Counted from the stretch's first letter, positions 41,768-49,926 are shown. The stretch: DNA of 64,000 bases from Hymenobacter glacieicola (GCF_014640315.1 NZ_BMGS01000001.1:248001-312000), one strand, 5' to 3'. The notes: generated by a model not told the origin, from the sequence alone. A program made the numbers and translations.

Positions 41768-42253
41768 ATGCGCCTGTTATTTATACTCCTGCTGCTGGCT
41801 TCGTTGCCTACCGTTGCCCAAATTACCCCATACGCCCGCATTGCAGCGGCTCGAAACATGCCTGTTAACCAAGCATTTGGTTGGTTTCAAGACGCTGAAT
41901 GGATTAAAAGCCACATTCAGTCTAAGCCGGGGTGGCTCGTGCGCAGCGATACGGGCACTGACGAGCGCCGCGTACTGATTTTTGAACCATCTGAATCGGG
42001 GTCACCTGCACTTTTGCAGGCGTTTACTTTCGAGCACGGGATGCTGGCGCAGGTGTCGTTCTCTTTCGCTCCAGATAACCCAGCAGGTGAGCAGTACACT
42101 CATGATAGCCGGTGGGAGCCGGTTACCGGCCGCCTCAACGAGTGGATTGACGTGAGCCGCAACGCTTGGTTGCGTAAGCGTTACAGCGGCGAGCGGGTTG
42201 AATATTCTATTCAGTACTTGCCTACAGAGGATGCCGTCCCGGCATCGGAATAA
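41768..42253 (+). CDS. Small secreted protein, cargo of the element
   Basis: 161 residues from the ATG at 41768, which begins a signal peptide (MRLLFILLLLASLPTVAQ). The mature protein has no family I recognise; it has alternating strands (WLVRSDTGTDERRVLIFEP, LLQAFTFEHGMLAQVSFSF) and a Trp-rich end part. The longer frame to 41735 adds only leader. It is the last gene before the right attachment site and is transcribed towards tRNA-Gly, which is on the opposite strand. Confidence 0.7.
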   Translation: MRLLFILLLLASLPTVAQITPYARIAAARNMPVNQAFGWFQDAEWIKSHIQSKPGWLVRSDTGTDERRVLIFEPSESGSPALLQAFTFEHGMLAQVSFSFAPDNPAGEQYTHDSRWEPVTGRLNEWIDVSRNAWLRKRYSGERVEYSIQYLPTEDAVPASE

Positions 42254-42331
42254 GATAGTTATGCGGCTTGGTGGCGGCCTTAAAGAGAGCCAGCCGAAGG
42301 CTTGTATAATCCATAGTATAACCCAAAAACA

Positions 42332-42367
42332 AATCAGCCACCTATGCAATAGCATAAGTGGCTGATT
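42332..42367 (-). terminator. Element-borne terminator next to tRNA-Gly
   Basis: Stem AATCAGCCAC (42332-42341) and GTGGCTGATT (42358-42367), extended inward by TATGC/GCATA. It sits just downstream of the tRNA 3' end on the minus strand and just inside the element, so it can terminate the tRNA transcript in place of the native hairpin now at 36139-36180. Confidence 0.75.
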
Positions 42368-42371
42368 CACA

Positions 42372-42419
42372 ATGAGCGGGAAACGAGGCTCGAACTCGCG
42401 ACCCTCAGCTTGGGAAGCT
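42372..42419. other. Right attachment site (48-bp repeat within tRNA-Gly)
   Basis: Identical to 36180-36227. It covers the tRNA 3' half up to the anticodon stem, so insertion restored the gene's sequence on this side. Confidence 0.9.
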
Positions 42420-42447
42420 GATGCTCTACCAACTGAGCTACTCCCGC
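42375..42447 (-). tRNA. tRNA-Gly (CCC)
   Basis: 73 bases on the minus strand, starting GCGGGAGTAGCTCAGTTGG and ending in TTCCCGCT. The acceptor stem pairs GCGGGAG with TTCCCGC (one wobble), the D arm, anticodon stem TCAGC/GCTGA and T arm (GCGAGTTCGAGCCTCGT) fold well, and the anticodon loop TTCCCAA gives CCC. The CCA end is not encoded. It is the insertion target of the adjoining element. Confidence 0.96.
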
Positions 42448-42566
42448 GTGGTAAGGCAAAAGTACGCCGGGAAAATCAAATTCCAACTACCTGCGTATCC
42501 TTCAGCTTCATACGGTACTGTTTTCCTTAGCGGCGCACGGGCGCCGGCTTCAACTGCTGCTTGCTT

Positions 42567-42809
42567 ATGTCTTGGCCTCTTCCGCCTACTACCCGCCGCC
42601 TGGTTGGCTGGCTGTTTCTGATTGCCGGCTTTTTGTTGCTGCTGGGCGTTGGCTTGCGGCTAGGCGTGGTCTATTATGAATACGAGCGGTTAGGCCCCGA
42701 TGCCCTCAGTTCGGGCCGGTTAGTGATAAGCATGACTATGCTGGTAGCGGCCATCATGATGCTGCGCTACGGCTGGCGCGAGCGGCGCGGCAACGATACC
42801 GTGGATTAG
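42567..42809 (+). CDS. Small membrane protein
   Basis: 80 residues from the ATG at 42567. Two hydrophobic segments, LVGWLFLIAGFLLLLGVGLRLGV and LVISMTMLVAAIMMLRYGW, joined by a short charged loop (YYEYERLGPD). The family is not recognised. It lies between tRNA-Gly and a GNAT gene with its own promoter box. Confidence 0.65.
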   Translation: MSWPLPPTTRRLVGWLFLIAGFLLLLGVGLRLGVVYYEYERLGPDALSSGRLVISMTMLVAAIMMLRYGWRERRGNDTVD

Positions 42810-42815
42810 GGGCCT

Positions 42816-42823
42816 TACCTTTG
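42816..42823 (+). promoter_or_regulatory. -7 promoter box for the GNAT gene
   Basis: TACCTTTG, a perfect TAnnTTTG, 30 bases before the ATG at 42853, just past the stop of the small membrane protein. Confidence 0.45.
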
Positions 42824-42852
42824 CCGCTCTCCTTTGATTTGGTTTCCCTGTT

Positions 42853-43392
42853 ATGACCTCTCCGCTCCGTATTCTGGTAGCCAAGCGCAACGCGGCTACG
42901 GCCGCCCAATTAGCTGAGCTAGGCCAGCGCCTGTTTCATGAAACGTACGCGGCGCAAAATGCCCCCGAGGATATGGCGGCCTACGAGGCGGCTACCTTCA
43001 GCCCGGAAAAGCAACTAAGCGAGCTACAGGACTCCAATACCGTGTTTCTGCTGGCACAGTTGGTGCAAGAGGTAGTCGGCTACGCGAAGCTGAAGCTGCA
43101 CTCAACCCTAGGCCTCGACCCCGACAAAACCCCCGAGGACCGGCTGGAAGTGGAACGGCTGTACGTGAGCCAAGACTGGATTGGTACCGGCTTGGGCGCG
43201 GCCCTGATGCGCCGCGCCATTGAGGAAGCTCGCCAGCAAGGAAGCCGAGCCGTGGTGCTGGGGGTTTGGGAGAAAAATGCCCGGGCCCTGGAATTCTACC
43301 GCCGCTTTGGGTTTAAGCAGGTTGGTACCCACCCGTTTACCGTAGGCTCCGACGAGCAAACTGACCTGATTCTGCGCAAAGGGCTACAGTAA
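42853..43392 (+). CDS. GNAT-family N-acetyltransferase
   Basis: 179 residues with the GNAT core: motif A segment VERLYVSQDWIGTGLGAALMRRA binds acetyl-CoA (the QDWIGTGLGAAL loop corresponds to Q/R-x-x-G-x-G/A), followed by RAVVLGVWEKNARALEFYRRFGF. It transfers acetyl to a small amine or protein; the acceptor is unknown. Transcribed from its own promoter box upstream. Confidence 0.9.
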   Translation: MTSPLRILVAKRNAATAAQLAELGQRLFHETYAAQNAPEDMAAYEAATFSPEKQLSELQDSNTVFLLAQLVQEVVGYAKLKLHSTLGLDPDKTPEDRLEVERLYVSQDWIGTGLGAALMRRAIEEARQQGSRAVVLGVWEKNARALEFYRRFGFKQVGTHPFTVGSDEQTDLILRKGLQ

Positions 43393-43504
43393 AAATTGCT
43401 TGTAACAGCTCCTGCGTGGTGTTCTGTTACGCGGTAAACCGCCTCGCGCATCTTCTACCCGTGTCCGCGTACCTTTAGCTTGTCGTCTACCTAGCCTGCT
43501 TGCG

Positions 43505-44608
43505 TTGAAACCACTACGGCCCGTCTGTTCTCTTGCCTCTGCTGCAGTGTGGGGCCTGCCGGTACTGCTGGCTGCTTGCTCCAATGATGCAGGCGGCGGC
43601 CAGCAGGCTCAGGTGCCGCTGCCTACTGGCCACTACGAAGGCCCCGTCAGCTACCAAGGCAGCGAGTTGCGGGTAAGCCTGGATTTGCGCGAAGTGTCTC
43701 CGGGCAAGCTCCAGGCCGATGTAAGCTTTCCGCAGTTACCTGGGCTCGAGTTTGAAGCCGACCGCCTCACGTATCAGGAGCCCCAACTGCGCCTGGAGCA
43801 GCAAGCCGGGCAAGCTGGCGGCATAAGCATTCAGGCCATACGGGAAGGCGACTTTCTGCGTGGCTTGCTGAGCTTCGACAGTGTGCGGGCTGATTTTGTG
43901 TGGGTGCGGCGGGGCGAGGCAGGCCCGCGGGGCTTCCGGGAGCAGGGCCTGACGGTGCGCTACGCCGGCCGCGTCCAGGCCGCGCGGCTTCTGCTGCCCG
44001 ACGATACGCTCCGACTGCATCCTGCCGTGGCGTTGCTGACCGTACCCCAAACCCAGGCTGCCGCCCAGGCCCGCGCCGCTTACCTGGCCCGCCGGGGCTT
44101 CGTTACCATGGTCGTAACCACCCCATCCCCAACTGCTACCCCCGATTCCAGCGCGTATTATGCCACGGCGGCAGCCCTGACTACGTTGCGCCGGCAGGCG
44201 GCAGTTGATTCCGGGCGGGTAGGGTGCTGGGCCCGCGGCTCCGTGGTGCCGCAGGTAGCGGGAGCAGCGGCTCGCGCCCGGCCGGCGGCCGCTTTCGTGG
44301 TCCTGGAGTCAGTAGCCGCCGCTTCCCGGGACGAGGCCAGCCAATATCAACCACTTAGCCAGCAGCGCATCCCTGTGCTGGCCCTGTACGCTGGCCTCGA
44401 TACGAGCCTAAACGTGCGCGAAAGCACCCGGCGCCTGCGCTCCGTGCTCGGGAATCGTCGCGGGACGCAAATTCGCACGTATCCGCAAGCCACCGCCGAC
44501 TTTGTTCAGCCCGGCAAACTAGGTGCCGATGGGCAGTGGCAATGGCCCAAGCCCGCGCCTGGCTACTGGGACGGCCTTACCGAATGGCTGCGTAAGGTCA
44601 CGAATTAG
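43505..44608 (+). CDS. Lipoprotein with degenerate alpha/beta-hydrolase domain
   Basis: 367 residues from a TTG start, the only one that preserves the lipoprotein signal MKPLRPV...PVLLAAC (lipidated Cys about residue 25). An N-terminal beta domain (about 40-135) precedes a C-terminal part arranged like alpha/beta hydrolases: HPAVALLTVPQ for the first strand, a nucleophile-elbow region VGCWARGSVV where the expected G-x-S-x-G is missing, and IPVLALYAGLDTSLNV for the acid region, but the final histidine position reads ATADF. The catalytic residues thus look lost. It may bind rather than cleave. The hydrolase relation is an inference from pattern only. Confidence 0.65.
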   Translation: MKPLRPVCSLASAAVWGLPVLLAACSNDAGGGQQAQVPLPTGHYEGPVSYQGSELRVSLDLREVSPGKLQADVSFPQLPGLEFEADRLTYQEPQLRLEQQAGQAGGISIQAIREGDFLRGLLSFDSVRADFVWVRRGEAGPRGFREQGLTVRYAGRVQAARLLLPDDTLRLHPAVALLTVPQTQAAAQARAAYLARRGFVTMVVTTPSPTATPDSSAYYATAAALTTLRRQAAVDSGRVGCWARGSVVPQVAGAAARARPAAAFVVLESVAAASRDEASQYQPLSQQRIPVLALYAGLDTSLNVRESTRRLRSVLGNRRGTQIRTYPQATADFVQPGKLGADGQWQWPKPAPGYWDGLTEWLRKVTN

Positions 44609-44787
44609 CCGGGCCACTAAGAGAGGTAAGGGCATATCTTGGCGGCGGGTAGAGAGTGCTGACACCCAATAGTCGGTCTGAGCTCAGCAAGGCAGGCACC
44701 TACGCAACAAATAGCACCAAGACAGCAGCCAATTTGGGCGTACGTACGGGTATCTGGCAACTTCGTTAGCAACCTTAAACGCTGCCC

Positions 44788-47118
44788 TTACAGCACCAGT
44801 AGCCCCTTTTCGCGCAGCAACTGCCACCCCGGCGACAACAGAAACTGCTCCCAGGGCTGGCCGGCCGCAGGGGGGTAGGAAGTAGCCGCATCTTTCAGCA
44901 ACACCTTGGTATCGTGGTCGGTGGCGAGGGTAGTGAGCAGCTCGTGCAGCCAGGGCCCCAGCACTGCCGGCACTTTCACCTCGAAGTCCTCGGCCTGCTC
45001 ATAAAAAGTCAGGATGGCCCGCTGGCCTTTTTTGGCCGGCTCGTAGCGCAGCTCCGGCGCGTTGCCCAGCCAGAACAGGCGGTTGTTAGGGCGGGCGGCA
45101 TCGGGTTTGGCTGGTTCCTGCAGGGCCTGCTGAATGAGGTGGCGCGGCACGGTGGGCTTGGGCGTCCGGAAGTCAAACCAGAAGCTGAGCGGCTCCTGGA
45201 GCGCCACGCCGTGCAAGTAGTTGTACAGGGCTTTGGCCAGGCCCGGGCCGAAGGCTTCGTGGTCGGTGCCGGTGGGGTCGTCGTGCCACAGGTCATTCCA
45301 GGCGAAGGGGCCGGGCTCGGGTCCGATGGCCGCTACCTGGTACTTCCCCGGATTCTTGCCCACAGGCGAGTGAGCCGTCATGGAGAAGCGGTGCCAGTAA
45401 CCGCTCTGCACAATGCCCGCCGCAAACAGCTGCCGCACCACTTCCAATGAATCAACCGTTTCCTGCGTGGTCTGGGTAGGGAAGCCGTACATCAGGTAGG
45501 CGTGGACCATGATGCCGGCCTGGGTGAAGCCATCCGTCACGCGGGCCACCTGGGCAATGGTTACGCCTTTTTCCATGAGGGCCAGCAGCCGGTCGGAGGC
45601 TACCTCCAGGCCCCCGCTCACGGCAATGCAGCCGCTGGCCGCCAGCAGCCGGCACAGGTCGGGCGTGAACGTTTTCTCGAAGCGAATGTTGCCCCACCAC
45701 GTAATGCTCACCCGCCGCTTGAGCAGCTCAATGGCCAAGTCGCGCAGGGCCAGGGGCGGGGCCGCTTCATCCACGAAGTGGAAGCCGGTCTGGCCGGTTT
45801 GGGCAATGATTTGCTCGATGCGGTCCACTAGCAGGGTACTGGGGGCCGTTTCGTAGCGGGAAATATAGTCCAGCGTGACGTCGCAGAAGGAGCAGCGTTT
45901 CCAGTAGCAGCCGTGGGCCACCGTCAGCTTGTTCCAGCGCCCGTCGCTCCACAGCCGGTGCATAGGATTCAGCACCTCAATGACCGACAGGTATTCCGTC
46001 AGCGGCAAATCGGAGTAGTCTGGCGTGCCCACTTCGGGGTGGGGCACATCCGGGAAGGGCTGGTTGATGTACTCCACTTCGCCCGCCGCATTCCGCAGAA
46101 AGGTGCGCTGCAGCGGTAAGGGTAGCGTTTGCGGAGTGCCCGGCAGCACGGAACCCATCATTGCGCCGGCCAGCGTTGGGTTGCCACTACCTACCCCACT
46201 GGCTAGGTACTGCAGTTCTACCTCTGCGTGATGCTCCAGGAGGGGCTCAGCTGCCGCCTTGCTGCCTTCCCCCAGCCATGCCAGCAGGCGCAGCCAGGGC
46301 CCTTCGCCGTCGTCCAGGGTCAGGTAGTCGATGTAGTCAAAGAAGCGGGGCTCCCGCAGGTTGCGCAGCTCGGTGTTAGGGTAACCACCGCCCATAAGCG
46401 TTTTGGTAGCCGGGCTGATCTGCTTGACGCGCCCCGCTAGGCGCAGAGCCCCGTACAAATTGCCCGGGAACGGCACCGTGAAACCCACTACCTCGGGCTG
46501 CACCCGCGTCACCAGTTCATCCAGCAGCTCCAGCAGCATGCGGTCCAGCAGGTTGGGCGCAGCTTGCAGGGCCTCGTGCAGGCCGTCAAACGAGGTAGCG
46601 GACATAGCCAGCTTCTCGGCGTAGCGCGAAAAGCCAAACTGCGGGCCCACCGTTTCTTTGATCAGGTCGGCGAGGTCTTCCAGGTAGAGCGTGGCCAAGT
46701 GGCGGGCCTGGTCGGTGAGGCCCATGGTGCCAAAGGCCGTTTCCAGGTCGGCAATGGTATCGAAGCGGCTGGCCTCGGGCAGAAACCGCGAGTGACAGAT
46801 GCGCGGAGCCAGCGTGTTGTCCTTGTTCTGCAGAAAGCGAATGACCGGCCCGATGGTACTCAGGTAGCTCTGCTGCAGGCGCAGCATGCGGCGGGCATTG
46901 TCGCTGAGCGAGTAGGCGCCGGCCTCAATTTCGGCAAATACCCGAGTCAATCCTTTCTTGGAAAACAGCTTCAAGACCAGCTCCAAGCCCAAGTCGGCCT
47001 GGGTTACCTGGTAGCCGCGCCCGCCCAGAAACCCCTTCAGGTAGGCCGTAGCCGGGTAGGGCGTGTTGAGCTGGGTAAGCGGCGGGGTAATGAGCAGGAT
47101 GCGAAGCGAAGCGGACAC
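44788..47118 (-). CDS. B12-binding-domain radical SAM protein
   Basis: 776 residues, GTG start. The N-terminal region (about 1-300) has the cobalamin-binding-type Rossmann pattern (ILLITPPLTQ, VVGFTVPFPGNLYGALRLA, TLMGGGYP). The radical SAM cluster motif is CYWKRCSFC, with C404, C409 and C412, a C-x4-C-x2-C spacing. Later motifs (FHFVDEAAPPLALRDLA, GGLEVASDRLLALMEKGV, AYLMYGFPTQT) fit the TIM barrel of this superfamily. The C-terminal 150 residues are less typical. It would act on an unknown substrate using S-adenosylmethionine; neighbours give no pathway clue. Confidence 0.85.
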   Translation of the reverse strand: MSASLRILLITPPLTQLNTPYPATAYLKGFLGGRGYQVTQADLGLELVLKLFSKKGLTRVFAEIEAGAYSLSDNARRMLRLQQSYLSTIGPVIRFLQNKDNTLAPRICHSRFLPEASRFDTIADLETAFGTMGLTDQARHLATLYLEDLADLIKETVGPQFGFSRYAEKLAMSATSFDGLHEALQAAPNLLDRMLLELLDELVTRVQPEVVGFTVPFPGNLYGALRLAGRVKQISPATKTLMGGGYPNTELRNLREPRFFDYIDYLTLDDGEGPWLRLLAWLGEGSKAAAEPLLEHHAEVELQYLASGVGSGNPTLAGAMMGSVLPGTPQTLPLPLQRTFLRNAAGEVEYINQPFPDVPHPEVGTPDYSDLPLTEYLSVIEVLNPMHRLWSDGRWNKLTVAHGCYWKRCSFCDVTLDYISRYETAPSTLLVDRIEQIIAQTGQTGFHFVDEAAPPLALRDLAIELLKRRVSITWWGNIRFEKTFTPDLCRLLAASGCIAVSGGLEVASDRLLALMEKGVTIAQVARVTDGFTQAGIMVHAYLMYGFPTQTTQETVDSLEVVRQLFAAGIVQSGYWHRFSMTAHSPVGKNPGKYQVAAIGPEPGPFAWNDLWHDDPTGTDHEAFGPGLAKALYNYLHGVALQEPLSFWFDFRTPKPTVPRHLIQQALQEPAKPDAARPNNRLFWLGNAPELRYEPAKKGQRAILTFYEQAEDFEVKVPAVLGPWLHELLTTLATDHDTKVLLKDAATSYPPAAGQPWEQFLLSPGWQLLREKGLLVL

Positions 47119-47215
47119 GGCAGCACGGGGTCAGGAGCGGACAACAAAGATACGACGCCAGAGGTGCCCGTAACCGCGTAAGTCCCGCCCCGGTTCCGCT
47201 GGTGCAACAACGCAA

Positions 47216-47269
47216 AAAGCGTAGGCCGCTCCCCTTGTCCGAACTGGATGAGGGAGCGGCCTACGCTTT
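47216..47269 (-). terminator. Hairpin terminator after the HMA-AraC gene
   Basis: Perfect 18-bp stem (AAAGCGTAGGCCGCTCCC at 47216-47233, inverse at 47252-47269). The outer base reads CAACGCAAA/TTTCGTTG. It lies 20 bases past the AraC-type gene's stop on the minus strand. Confidence 0.75.
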
Positions 47270-47288
47270 CGTTGGGTCTGGGCCTAGG

Positions 47289-47861
47289 CTACGCCAGTTG
47301 GTCCAGCGAGAGGCGCTTGGGCATCAGGTCGCGGCGGAATTCACTCACGGAGCGGCCGGTTACCTGGCGGAATTGGTTGCTTAAGTGCTGGCCGGAGCTG
47401 TAGCGCATTTGCTCGGCAATTTCGCTGAGCGTCATTTCGTTGTAGCTCAGCATTTCTTTTACCCGCTCAATTTTGAGGCGAATCAGGTACTTCTCGATGG
47501 TCAGATTAGCCGTGCGAGAAAACACCTTGCTCAAGTGAGAATAGGTAGCGGCAAATCGGTCAGTGAGGAAGGCTGAGGTAGTGAGCGGCATACGCGCGGT
47601 GCGCAAATGCTCCAAGTACTCTACCAGCGCGCTTTTGATTTGCTCGGTCAACTGATCGGCGCGGCCCATCAGCACATCGAAACCCGCCTCGCGCAGCATG
47701 GGCGCTACGGAAGCCGGGTCAGCCGGCGTGCTTTGATCAAGTTGCGCCTGGCCCAGCGTTACGTCGGTAGGATGGTAGCCAGCTTGTTCGAGAAGGCTGC
47801 GCACGGCGTCGATGCAACGTGGGCAAACCATGTTTTTGATGTGGAGAAGCGTCGTTTTCAC
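47289..47861 (-). CDS. AraC-family regulator with N-terminal HMA-like domain
   Basis: 190 residues, GTG start. The first 75 residues look like a heavy-metal-associated domain, with C13 and C16 in MVCPRC as in metal-binding CxxC loops and the strand pattern of HMA. The rest is an AraC-type pair of helix-turn-helix motifs (YLIRLKIERVKEML, LSEIAEQMRYSSGQHLSNQF, GRSVSEFRRDL). It overlaps the preceding membrane-protein gene by four bases (GTGA), so they are translationally coupled. A metal- or thiol-responsive regulator is inferred. Confidence 0.88.
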   Translation of the reverse strand: MKTTLLHIKNMVCPRCIDAVRSLLEQAGYHPTDVTLGQAQLDQSTPADPASVAPMLREAGFDVLMGRADQLTEQIKSALVEYLEHLRTARMPLTTSAFLTDRFAATYSHLSKVFSRTANLTIEKYLIRLKIERVKEMLSYNEMTLSEIAEQMRYSSGQHLSNQFRQVTGRSVSEFRRDLMPKRLSLDQLA

Positions 47862-48211
47862 GGATGTTGAGTTGAGTTCAGCCGCGTTGCGGTCCGCGTG
47901 GGTTTACGAGTAGTAGTCGAGTTTGGGTTGGGCCGGGGGCGCCGTGCGGGTTCCGCTGGCGCTTCGGCCCATTGCTTGCCAAACCAGCTGGCAGCCGCCC
48001 AATTCACAAAGGGCACAACCCCGAGGAAGGTTACGGCCAGTAGCCAGAAAAATACGAAAAAAGCACTGAATAGCCGGCCAAAGAAGTTGTCCTGCACTCC
48101 GAACAGGTAGCCTACCAGCGCCAACGCCAGCAAAAAGCTAACTCCCGCCAGGATGGCGGCCCGCCGCAGCAGGGGAGTGGAGGCAAAAGCAGGAAGCGTA
48201 GGACGGGTCAT
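47858..48211 (-). CDS. Small two-helix membrane protein coupled to the HMA-AraC gene
   Basis: 117 residues from the ATG at 48211. Two helices (AAILAGVSFLLALALVGYLFGV and LFSAFFVFFWLLAVTFLGVV), then a Pro/Arg/Thr-rich tail. No family is recognised. The stop overlaps the GTG of the regulator by four bases, linking the two in one transcript. A longer frame to 48259 is unlikely. Confidence 0.7.
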   Translation of the reverse strand: MTRPTLPAFASTPLLRRAAILAGVSFLLALALVGYLFGVQDNFFGRLFSAFFVFFWLLAVTFLGVVPFVNWAAASWFGKQWAEAPAEPARRPRPNPNSTTTRKPTRTATRLNSTQHP

Positions 48212-48438
48212 GGTAACGGCAAAAGGTAGACAAAGATAAACGTCTGTCCTATTCAGCAACCAGGAGCGGCCGGCGCAGGGAAGCAGTCAGCTGTAACAAC
48301 AAAGCATAAGGAGGGCGTGTTTTGGCGGTGGAACAAGGGTAGCAAGCATAGGAAATACTCATACGCAAAAAACCAGTGGCGCGGTCAGCCGTACAGGCCA
48401 AAATACTATACGTCTTACCCCTCTTCCTAACCCGACCC

Positions 48439-48717
48439 ATGAAAACCGCTTCTTTCCTTCGCGCAATAGCCGCTGCTGTGCTGCTTACTACCTCCCTCAC
48501 CGCCTGTGATACTGGCGACAAAGCCGGGGATACCAACGTTGAACGCGGCGACGCCAAAGACCTGGGCATGGATACCAACATGCCCAGCCAGAACCCCGCC
48601 GCCGATTCGGCTACCTCCGGCATGAACCGGGATACCATGAAAGTTCCTACCGGCCGCCAAGTGTACGAAGACGGCGCCAGCCGCAAAGACCGTAACAACG
48701 ACGGCCTGGCCGACTAA
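48439..48717 (+). CDS. Small lipoprotein of unknown function
   Basis: 92 residues from the ATG at 48439. Lipoprotein signal MKTASFLRAIAAAVLLTTSLTAC with the Cys in LTAC. The mature part is acidic, Asp/Met/Asn-rich (ERGDAKDLGMDTNMPSQ), with no family recognised. Convergent with the beta-propeller lipoprotein; a 24-bp-stem hairpin separates them. Confidence 0.75.
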   Translation: MKTASFLRAIAAAVLLTTSLTACDTGDKAGDTNVERGDAKDLGMDTNMPSQNPAADSATSGMNRDTMKVPTGRQVYEDGASRKDRNNDGLAD

Positions 48718-48740
48718 ATTCCCTCGGCCTTAAGGCTCCT

Positions 48741-48790
48741 CAACGCAACAGCGCCGGCTCCCTCGTGAGGGAGCCGGCGCTGTTGCGTTG
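48741..48790. terminator. Bidirectional terminator with 24-bp perfect stem
   Basis: CAACGCAACAGCGCCGGCTC... at 48741-48764 pairs exactly with 48767-48790, two-base loop. It separates convergent lipoprotein genes. Shares the AACGCAAC base with 11860 and 47208. Confidence 0.85.
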
Positions 48791-48837
48791 GGTAATGTCC
48801 GTCTTCTGGAACTCTCGGTTAAGAACCTAGAACAACG

Positions 48838-49926
48838 TTAGTAGAACACGAATCCGTTAGGGCCGATGCCGACCGTGAACGAATCAATGGCGGCACCGGT
48901 GCTGCGGTAGCGGATTACTTTATCGGCGGCCGTGAAGGAGCCGACGCCGCCGTAAATCGTGTTATCCTGTGGGTCCACGCCGAGCCCGTAAAAGCTGCGC
49001 CGGATCAGCGGGGTAGTCGGCAGCTTGTCGTCGTCGATGGCCAGGGTGTACACGCCCCCCCGGTAGGTGTAGTAGAGCTGGTCGCGGCGGCCATTGATAG
49101 TCAGGCGGCCCGGGGAACTGGTATTTACCTCCACTTCCCGGGTTTTGGCCGTGAGCTGACCGGGCGTAATCTGCGAAAGGCTGCCCTTGGTAGTGCGGGT
49201 GAAGTCGATGGAGTAGTCGGCGTTGTACACCACCTTGCCACCGCTCAGCACCCACACGTTGTTGTTACGGTCCACCACCACGCTGTTCGGCGAGTCGCCC
49301 ACCGGAATAGTGCCTTCCACGGCATCGGTGGTGGTGTTAAGTACCGTGACCGTGTTTTCGCCGCTGTTGGTCACGTAAAGGCGGTTGCCCACCACGGCCA
49401 AACGCTCGGGCTGCATGCCCACCGGAATGCTTTTGGTAACGGTGTTGGTTTTCAGGTTGATAACCGAAACCTGCCCGGCTTTGCCATACGCTACCGTTTC
49501 CGTAACGTATCCTTTCTCAGCGGAAGCAGCCACGAAATAACGGGGTAGTTTCAGGCTGCTAATGGTTGCTTTCGAGCGGAAGCTAGCCAGCGAGACGACC
49601 TCCAGCTTGTTGCTGTTGTTGACCACAATGTAGCCCAGCGAGTCCTGAATGGCCATGCTTTGGGCCACGTCGCCCAGGGCGCGTTTGTTGACGCTGGTAA
49701 ACAGCAGTGGGTTCCGAACGGAGTTGCTTTCCTTGCTGAACAGACTGATATCGGAGTTGGAACGCAGGAAGTTACCCTCGTTCACCACGAATACGCTCTT
49801 GGTAACAATGGGCGTTTCCGTGGGCGTCGGGTCGTTGTTTGGGTCGCAGGCCAGCAGGCTTAAGGTGGCAGCGCCGCCCAGCAGCATCCGGTAAGGTAGG
49901 CTGGTGAGGGTGGAAAGTGACTTCAT
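48838..49926 (-). CDS. Beta-propeller lipoprotein (DUF5074/YncE-like)
   Basis: 362 residues with a lipoprotein signal ending SLLAC. Repeated blades such as SVINLKTNTVTKSIPVG and VLNTTTDAVEGTIPVGDSPN show a YncE-type beta-propeller. It is 28 bases after the TonB receptor on the minus strand and therefore under the cobalamin riboswitch. In other Bacteroidota, propeller lipoproteins next to BtuB-like receptors bind or help import corrinoids; that role is inferred here. Confidence 0.87.
   Translation of the reverse strand: MKSLSTLTSLPYRMLLGGAATLSLLACDPNNDPTPTETPIVTKSVFVVNEGNFLRSNSDISLFSKESNSVRNPLLFTSVNKRALGDVAQSMAIQDSLGYIVVNNSNKLEVVSLASFRSKATISSLKLPRYFVAASAEKGYVTETVAYGKAGQVSVINLKTNTVTKSIPVGMQPERLAVVGNRLYVTNSGENTVTVLNTTTDAVEGTIPVGDSPNSVVVDRNNNVWVLSGGKVVYNADYSIDFTRTTKGSLSQITPGQLTAKTREVEVNTSSPGRLTINGRRDQLYYTYRGGVYTLAIDDDKLPTTPLIRRSFYGLGVDPQDNTIYGGVGSFTAADKVIRYRSTGAAIDSFTVGIGPNGFVFY

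Larger units (their letters stand above)
36180..42419. mobile_element. Integrative element in tRNA-Gly(CCC)
   Basis: About 6.2 kb bounded by 48-bp direct repeats (36180-36227 and 42372-42419). The right repeat lies in the intact tRNA-Gly gene. Content, all on the plus strand: tyrosine recombinase, an unknown protein, an excisionase-like HTH protein, a replication-initiation-like protein, an HNH endonuclease and a small secreted protein. The element is visibly more AT-rich in places (37.8-38.9 kb, 41.2-41.7 kb) than its surroundings. It has no recognisable conjugation or capsid genes, so it would be a small integrative plasmid or satellite-type element. Confidence 0.88.
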
